A stretch of DNA of 11,413 nt from Bacteroidota bacterium (GTDB lineage Bacteria; Bacteroidota; Bacteroidia; Flavobacteriales_F; PHOS-HE28), in the NCBI GenBank assembly GCA_023430325.1, contig JAEZAU010000227.1, forward strand, positions 1 to 11,413. Reading direction: 5' to 3'. The position numbers and the translations under genes were made by a program. The notes beneath the pieces are model-generated. The model saw nothing but the letters and a program-made list of their open reading frames with translations. It did not search any database and had not been told where the DNA came from. This document shows positions 7,252-11,413 of the stretch, in pieces; positions within the stretch are counted from its first letter, which is position 1, and each line of letters begins with the position of its first letter.

Positions 7252-8955
7252 ATGATACCGATCCCCTCCAGGGCACCATACGTTGTCATCGCCCTGCTCT
7301 CGATCTCTGTTCGATCATTTGCGCAGGACCAGCCGCAGATCCACGGGAATTTCAGCACCGATGCGCAGTATTACAATGACGATGAGGCGATCGGTGCCGT
7401 GGTGCCTCCGCAGAAAATGGCCGCCAACGCCTGGGCGAACCTGATCCTTACGTACAAGAATTTCGAGGCGGGTGGAAGATTCGAGAGCTATGAGCCTTCA
7501 TTGGTAGGATATCCGGCGGGCCTTCCGTACCGCGGCTCCGGCATTGGCTATCGCTATGCGAAGTATCACATGAGCGATCTGGAAGTCACCGTGGGCAATT
7601 ACTTCGAGCAGTTCGGCCAAGGCTTGATCTTTCGCAGTTACGAGGAGCGCTATCTGGGTGTAGATAATGCAATGGACGGCGTTCGCCTCCGGTACAAGCC
7701 ATATCGCGGAATCGCGCTCAAAGGTGTGGTCGGCCGCCAACGGCAGGCATTCGAAGATGGCTTGGTGAAAGGCACCGGATTGGTCCGTGGGATCGATGCT
7801 GAAGTAAGCTTGAACGAACTGCTTGATTCCGCATGGACCGGCGCAGGGAACCTGATCGTAGGCGGAAGTTTCGTGAGCAAATACCAGGAAGATCGCGATC
7901 CACTGCTTGTGCTTCCCGAGAACGTTGGGGCCATGGCCGGAAGGCTGAACTACATCACCCCGAAATGGAACCTCTATGCTGAATATGCCCATAAGATAAA
8001 CGACCCGAATAGCAAGAACGGCCTTATCTATAAACCGGGCCAGGCATTGATGGTGATGGCCACCTATTCCGTGCGAGGCTTCGGGGCCAGTGCCGGGGCA
8101 CACACGCTGGACAATATGTTCTTCCAGAGCGACCGGGCCGCTCCCACCCCTTTCGACCTGAACATCAACTTTCTTCCACCGCTCACCAAACAGCACACTT
8201 ACAACCTGCCAGCCACGCTCTACCCGTACGCCACACAGCCCAACGGAGAGGTTTCGGCACAAGGGGAGATCTTCCAGAAGTTCAAGAAGGGAACACCGTT
8301 GGGCGGCAGGTACGGGACCAAGGTGGCGTTGAACTATTCCGTTTCCTATTCGCTGGACACTGTACGGCTTGGCGCATCGGATGATACCACCCGGCGATTC
8401 GGTTACCGCACCAATTTCTTCCAGCCCGGGGATCGTATGTATTTCCAGGACATCAATGTGGAGATCCGAAAGAAACTGTCGGAGACCTGGGATCTGGCGC
8501 TCAGCTACCTCAACATCATCTACGACATCGATATCATTCAAGGTAAGCCCGGAAAACCGGTGGTCCATGCCGACATCTTCATTCTTGAAGGTCTGCATAA
8601 CATCACCGATCGCACTTCTCTGCGCTTCGAAGTGCAGCACTTGAGCTCCGAACAGGACCAGGGGAATTGGGCCACGGCGTTGGCCGAACTCACCTTCAGC
8701 CCCCATTGGTTCATCGCCGCCATGGATCAATACAACTATGTCACTTTCAGCGAGACCTTCCTGCAGGACGGCAAATTCGAGGTGGAACCCGAACGGCTCC
8801 ATTATCCCATCGGCCTGTTGGGATACATCCGTGGGGGTAACCGGTTCCAGATCGGCTATGGAAGGCAACGTGCCGGGATCTTTTGCGTTGGTGGAGTATG
8901 CCGCGCTGTTCCGGCTTCCAATGGTCTCACACTTTCCATCACAAGTACTTTCTGA
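7252..8955 (+). CDS. DUF6029-type outer-membrane beta-barrel protein
   Basis: A 567-residue exported protein with a signal peptide ending near residue 24 (VVIALLSISVRSFA, then QDQPQIHGNFSTDAQYY). The rest is rich in alternating aromatic and polar residues typical of beta-barrel strands (for example YRYAKYHMSDLEVTVGNYFE, then QFGQGLIFRSYEERYLGVDN), with no cytoplasmic or enzymatic motif, and it ends in phenylalanine (SITSTF) as many outer-membrane barrels do. The pattern GNYFEQFGQGLIFRSYEER matches what I recall of DUF6029 (Pfam family of unknown function limited to Bacteroidota). It sits between a TlpA-like gene and an Omp28-like lipoprotein gene, and its stop codon overlaps the next start by one base (TGATG). 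I infer a barrel working with those partners; porin, assembly or transport roles are all open. No Shine-Dalgarno is visible, and the start lies in a possible hairpin loop. Confidence 0.85.
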   Translation: MIPIPSRAPYVVIALLSISVRSFAQDQPQIHGNFSTDAQYYNDDEAIGAVVPPQKMAANAWANLILTYKNFEAGGRFESYEPSLVGYPAGLPYRGSGIGYRYAKYHMSDLEVTVGNYFEQFGQGLIFRSYEERYLGVDNAMDGVRLRYKPYRGIALKGVVGRQRQAFEDGLVKGTGLVRGIDAEVSLNELLDSAWTGAGNLIVGGSFVSKYQEDRDPLLVLPENVGAMAGRLNYITPKWNLYAEYAHKINDPNSKNGLIYKPGQALMVMATYSVRGFGASAGAHTLDNMFFQSDRAAPTPFDLNINFLPPLTKQHTYNLPATLYPYATQPNGEVSAQGEIFQKFKKGTPLGGRYGTKVALNYSVSYSLDTVRLGASDDTTRRFGYRTNFFQPGDRMYFQDINVEIRKKLSETWDLALSYLNIIYDIDIIQGKPGKPVVHADIFILEGLHNITDRTSLRFEVQHLSSEQDQGNWATALAELTFSPHWFIAAMDQYNYVTFSETFLQDGKFEVEPERLHYPIGLLGYIRGGNRFQIGYGRQRAGIFCVGGVCRAVPASNGLTLSITSTF

Positions 8956-9803
8956 TGAGACTCTGGTCCATTTCCTTCGTCCTACTGCTGGCAGCGTGTG
9001 ATATTGTAGATCAGCCCATTCCTCCGCAGGAAGCCGGTGGCAACAACGGTGATGGCCCCGTCCCAAGGCGCGTGCTCCTGGAAGATTTCACCGGACACCG
9101 TTGCAACAACTGCCCGCAGGCCACCAACACGGGTCTGCAATTGCAACAACTGTACGGCGATCGGGTGGTGCTGGTGGGAGTACACGCGGGGCCTTCCAAT
9201 TTCGTGGCTCCGATCAACCCTTCACCGGATGGTTCCTACACCACCGATTTCCGTACGGAGGCGGGAAATATTTATGCGCAGACCTATGGCGTTACATTCC
9301 TGCCTGTAGGCATGATAAGCCGACGCACCATCAATGGCTCACAGCTCCATTCCCATAATGCCTGGCCCGAACGTGTCGCAACGATCATTGATGAAGAGGC
9401 CGCGATGGATATGTGGTTCAGCATCATTTCCCATGATAACAATGCCGGGACCATCTCAGCCCAGCTGAAAGTAGCGGTGCTGCAACCCATCACCGGAGTA
9501 CACAACGTGACCATCTATTTGACAGAGGATCATGTAGTGGATTGGCAATTGAATTCTGCCGTAACACCTCCAGATGTGCCTGATTATGATCACCGGCACG
9601 TACTTCGGGCCAACCTGAACGGCACGTGGGGAGCAGAGCTTATTGGCACCTCGGCAGCCGTGGGTGATACGCTCACTTATGAGGTCGAGAGCTTCGCGAT
9701 CGCCAATACCTGGAACATCGCGAATTGTTCCCTGGTCGCTTATGTCTACCAGGCCACAAATGACGAAGTGCTTCAGGTGGTGGAGGATAAGATCATGGAT
9801 TAG
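8955..9803 (+). CDS. Omp28-like outer-membrane lipoprotein with CxxC motif
   Basis: A 282-residue predicted lipoprotein: signal MRLWSISFVLLLAAC with lipobox LAAC, the acylated Cys being residue 15, then a Pro/Gly-rich linker (about 20-36). The mature domain begins RRVLLEDFTGHRCNNCP (38-54), the hallmark of the Omp28 family, a thioredoxin-like fold in which CxxC (here CNNC, 50-53) occupies the active-site position. A later TYGVTFLPVGMISR segment fits the cis-proline loop, and the C-terminal half is predicted beta-rich. The name comes from Porphyromonas gingivalis Omp28, a surface protein of unclear function. The start overlaps the previous stop by one base, which argues for translational coupling with the DUF6029-type protein. 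A longer in-frame start at 8883 would lie inside that gene and hide the signal sequence, so it was rejected. Confidence 0.9.
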   Translation: MRLWSISFVLLLAACDIVDQPIPPQEAGGNNGDGPVPRRVLLEDFTGHRCNNCPQATNTGLQLQQLYGDRVVLVGVHAGPSNFVAPINPSPDGSYTTDFRTEAGNIYAQTYGVTFLPVGMISRRTINGSQLHSHNAWPERVATIIDEEAAMDMWFSIISHDNNAGTISAQLKVAVLQPITGVHNVTIYLTEDHVVDWQLNSAVTPPDVPDYDHRHVLRANLNGTWGAELIGTSAAVGDTLTYEVESFAIANTWNIANCSLVAYVYQATNDEVLQVVEDKIMD

Positions 9804-9931
9804 GTAAAGCTTACTTTCGGTGTTATCTTGGCGATCAATTCAGACGGAATGACAATAAGATCCACCGGGACCGTTTAAGCGGTATACCCAGCCCTCAATG
9901 ACATTGTTGTAACTACGATCAAACCGAGAAG

Positions 9932-10144
9932 ATGGAACAGAGAAGGAAGATGATGGAGTTCAGCAAACAGGTTCTCCAAAAGGTAAGCTTCGATCGTCGT
10001 CTCTTCAAAAAGGAATTAGTGAAAGCCCGCCGATGGATCGGGCAACATGATCAACTGGTCTTCAAAGCATGGTGCCTCGCCACGTTCGGGCACATGTACA
10101 AGGATGTGATCATGGAAGTGTACCAGACGACGGTGCGCAGCTGA
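9932..10144 (+). CDS. Conserved hypothetical small protein, 70 residues
   Basis: A short, basic, soluble protein with no signal peptide or membrane segment. It reads MEQRRKMMEFSKQVLQKVS, then a charged amphipathic helix FDRRLFKKELVKARRWI, and a hydrophobic tail with one Cys and one His (WCLATFGHMYKDV). I recall similar short proteins with a KVSFD..LF.KEL core in Bacteroidota genomes, none with a known role; this is memory, not a search. Support for a real gene: it is an isolated frame on its own between 9803 and the next gene, codon use resembles neighbours, and a strong terminator starts 24 bases after its stop. The start could instead be the ATG at 9950 or 9953; AAGGA at 9943-9947 is well spaced only for 9953. 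In the 128 bases upstream, TACTTTCG (9812) and TATCTTGG (9824) are imperfect -7 boxes. Confidence 0.75.
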   Translation: MEQRRKMMEFSKQVLQKVSFDRRLFKKELVKARRWIGQHDQLVFKAWCLATFGHMYKDVIMEVYQTTVRS

Positions 10145-10167
10145 TCGGAAACATTTCGTTCAACCAG

Positions 10168-10199
10168 GACCGGTCTCTTTCAGAGGCCGGTCTTTTTTT
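10168..10199 (+). terminator. Rho-independent terminator of the 70-residue protein gene
   Basis: The stem GACCGG-T-CTCT (10168-10178) pairs with AGAG-G-CCGGTC (10182-10192) through one G-T wobble around a three-base loop, followed by seven Ts (10193-10199). It works in the plus direction only; no T tract exists on the other side. Its right half lies inside the last codons of the convergent queG gene, whose stop codon falls in the loop. Confidence 0.92.
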
Positions 10200-11121
10200 G
10201 TCCCGAAACGAAGCGAAGATTCCGTTTCAATCCTTCGAACTTGGTGCGCTTCACGGCGCTGCCTTCGAACAGCCGATCAAAGACGAGCTCTGTCATTCCG
10301 TGCCATTCATCTTTTGAAAGTCCCATCAGTTCCGGCTTCGGGTTGAATTCCGGTTCGTTATGTGGTTTACTGAAGCGATTCCAGGGGCACACCTGCTGGC
10401 AGATGTCGCAGCCGAAGACCCAATCCTTCCACTTGCCGCTCACCAGATCAGGGATCTCGCCCTTCAGTTCGATCGTGAAGTAGCTGATGCATTTGCTGCC
10501 ATCCACGCCGTAGGGTGTGATCGCATCGGTGGGGCATGCATCGATGCAGCGGCGGCAGGTGCCGCAATGATCGGTGGCGGGCGGATCAGGCTCCAATTCC
10601 AGATCTAGGATGATCTCGCAGAGGAAGAAGTAGGAGCCTTCGCTCTGGCGTAGAATGTTGGTGTGCTTTCCCTGCCAGCCGACGCCTGCGCGTTGCGCCC
10701 AGGCTTTTTCCAGCACCGGTGCACTATCCACAAAAACGCGCAGGTTCAACTGGCCGAAGTTCGTTGTGATCATTTCGATCAGCGGTTTCAGTCTTTTTTT
10801 GATCACCTTGTGGTAATCGCGGCCGTAGGCGTAGGTGCTGATCTTGGGCGCTTCCGGATCGATCGGCTTTTGTGGCGTGTAGTAGTTGTAGGCAAGGCTG
10901 ATCACGCTTTTCGCTCCTTCCACGATCAGCCGCGGATCGAGGCGCATGTCGAAGTAGCGCTCCATGTAGGCCATTTCACCGTGCTTGCTTTCGCGCAGCC
11001 ATTTCTCCAGGCGAGGTGCTTCTTCTTCGAGAAAACCGGCACGCGAGATGCCGCAAGCGAGAAAGCCCAGTTCGTGGGCTTTCGCTTTGATGAGATCGGC
11101 TTTTTCGCGCGGGGTGAGCAT
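10180..11121 (-). CDS. queG: Epoxyqueuosine reductase QueG
   Basis: QueG performs the last step of queuosine synthesis in tRNA, reducing epoxyqueuosine with cobalamin and two [4Fe-4S] clusters in the cytoplasm. The 313-residue form is the short type without the C-terminal HEAT region of E. coli QueG. Visible features: N-terminal cobalamin-domain opening GFLACGISRAGFL (19-31), STYAYGRDYHKVIK (95-108), the catalytic Asp132 in VDSAPVLEKAWAQRAG (131-146) followed by GWQGKHTN, and eight cluster cysteines: 186, 189, 192, 196 in CGTCRRCIDACP, and 211, 238, 241, 245 ending CDICQQVCPWN. The start MLTPREKADLIK (11121) matches the family's usual N terminus; longer in-frame ATGs (11184, 11301) translate repeat-like non-coding DNA. 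CACCTTTG on this strand (11131-11138) is a five-of-six -7 box just upstream. The last codons lie inside the neighbour's terminator. Confidence 0.95.
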   Translation of the reverse strand: MLTPREKADLIKAKAHELGFLACGISRAGFLEEEAPRLEKWLRESKHGEMAYMERYFDMRLDPRLIVEGAKSVISLAYNYYTPQKPIDPEAPKISTYAYGRDYHKVIKKRLKPLIEMITTNFGQLNLRVFVDSAPVLEKAWAQRAGVGWQGKHTNILRQSEGSYFFLCEIILDLELEPDPPATDHCGTCRRCIDACPTDAITPYGVDGSKCISYFTIELKGEIPDLVSGKWKDWVFGCDICQQVCPWNRFSKPHNEPEFNPKPELMGLSKDEWHGMTELVFDRLFEGSAVKRTKFEGLKRNLRFVSGQKKTGL

Positions 11122-11170
11122 TGGAAGATGCAAAGGTGAGGAACGCGGATCTGGTGGGCTGGCGGGATCT

Positions 11171-11250
11171 TGCGTTAGGGACATGAGTGGAAAGCCCGGA
11201 GGCCGCGCTTTTGGCGGCCGAGGACTTGCAACGTTGGCCCGACCCGAGGC
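11171..11250. repeat. Structured intergenic element, probably a dispersed Bacteroidota repeat
   Basis: The segment contains AGTGGAAAGCCCGG (11186-11199), a GC-rich hairpin with stem GGCCGC/GCGGCC around a seven-base loop (11201-11219), then GACTTGCAACG (11223-11233) and GGCCCGACCCGAGG. I recall the layout 'GTGGAAAGCCC, variable GC hairpin, GACTTGCAACG, GCCCGACCC' from intergenic DNA of many Bacteroidota genomes, where it behaves like a dispersed non-coding repeat. Only one copy lies in this window, so repetition cannot be shown here. The palindrome CAACGTTG (11229-11236) sits in it. Confidence 0.5.
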
Positions 11251-11266
11251 TTTTGCGAGGGGAACG

Positions 11267-11295
11267 CCCACTCCTCGGCTCCGCTCAGTGTGACA
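11267..11295 (-). repeat. TGTCAnnCTGAGCG-type intergenic repeat
   Basis: Read on the minus strand, this begins TGTCACACTGAGCGGAGC and continues into GAGGAGTGGG. It is a variant of the very common bacterial intergenic word TGTCAnnCTGAGCGnAG, which often appears as spurious CHTERSR-like peptides in annotations. It starts two bases after the stop of the outer-membrane gene. Repeat status is from memory, as only one copy is present. Confidence 0.5.
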
Positions 11296-11297
11296 TT

Positions 11298-11413
11298 TCA
11301 ATACGTGAACCCCACTCCCACGCCCCAGCCCATATCACTGTCGTAGTGCGTGGTGGCGCTGAAATTCTTGGTGATCTGGTAGCGCAGCCTTTCCATGTGC
11401 TCGGTGTCGGTGT
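11298..11413 (-). CDS. C-terminal end of a probable outer-membrane beta-barrel protein
   Basis: Only the last 37 codons are in the window, with the stop codon TGA at 11298-11300. The peptide contains MERLRYQITKNFSATTHYDS and ends MGWGVGVGFTY. Alternating hydrophobic residues, and a final aromatic residue after a glycine-rich strand, are typical of the last strand of an outer-membrane barrel. Nothing more can be said about the family from so short a piece. It is transcribed in the same direction as queG, 176 bases upstream of it, with two repeat-like elements between. Confidence 0.6.
   Translation of the reverse strand, partial: TDTEHMERLRYQITKNFSATTHYDSDMGWGVGVGFTY

Noticed and set aside
7498..9066. 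522-codon open frame on the minus strand opposite the DUF6029-type gene
   Set aside because: It is a shadow frame due to codon composition; the plus strand has a signal peptide, barrel pattern and coupled downstream gene.
9868..9890. Small hairpin (ACCG/CGGT) after the Omp28-like lipoprotein gene
   Set aside because: The stem is four bases with no T tract, so it is too weak to call a terminator.
10663..11139. 158-codon open frame on the plus strand
   Set aside because: It is antisense to queG, which has intact catalytic and iron-sulfur motifs on the minus strand.
11122..11301. 60-residue N-terminal extension of QueG
   Set aside because: It translates repeat-like DNA (CHTERSRG-type peptide); QueG proteins start near MLTPREKADL.

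Overview
The window looks like a piece of a moderately GC-rich Bacteroidota chromosome, most likely of the Flavobacteriales type. Three lines support this. It carries the start of sprA, the type IX secretion (T9SS) translocon gene that is confined to this phylum. Two proteins end in T9SS C-terminal sorting domains with an FPNP box. Two promoters match the phylum's TTTG / TAnnTTTG consensus rather than the sigma-70 consensus of other bacteria. Most starts lack a clear Shine-Dalgarno sequence, also as expected for the phylum.

Layout, left to right. Positions 1-2492 (minus) hold the first 830 codons of sprA, cut by the window edge. ruvA (2505-3113, minus) lies 12 bases upstream of it, giving a ruvA-sprA unit. 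A sirtuin-type NAD-dependent deacylase (3265-3969, plus) runs divergently from ruvA. It overlaps tail-to-tail by 14 bases with a small T9SS-exported protein (3956-4702, minus). A divergent promoter region (4703-4887) separates that gene from a large T9SS-exported protein carrying an Omp28/thioredoxin-like domain (4888-6588, plus), which ends at a strong terminator (6601-6650). Next come, all on plus, a TlpA-like thioredoxin (6672-7175), a DUF6029-type outer-membrane protein (7252-8955) and an Omp28-like lipoprotein (8955-9803). The last two share one base (TGATG), so they are probably translationally coupled. A 70-residue protein of unknown function (9932-10144) follows with its own terminator. 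That terminator overlaps the 3' end of queG (epoxyqueuosine reductase, 10180-11121, minus). Upstream of queG is a non-coding stretch with two repeat-like elements, then the last 37 codons of a probable outer-membrane barrel protein (11298-11413, minus).

Functionally this is mostly cell-envelope material plus housekeeping genes. SprA is the outer-membrane pore through which proteins like the two sorting-domain proteins leave the cell. Three neighbouring plus-strand proteins carry a CxxC pair in a thioredoxin-like or Omp28-like setting: one predicted surface or secreted, one periplasmic and one lipid-anchored. They sit around a predicted outer-membrane barrel, which suggests, as inference only, an envelope thiol-disulfide or delivery module. 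ruvA (Holliday junction processing), the sirtuin and queG (tRNA queuosine synthesis) are housekeeping genes with no obvious link to it. No tRNA, rRNA, CRISPR array, insertion sequence or phage gene was seen.
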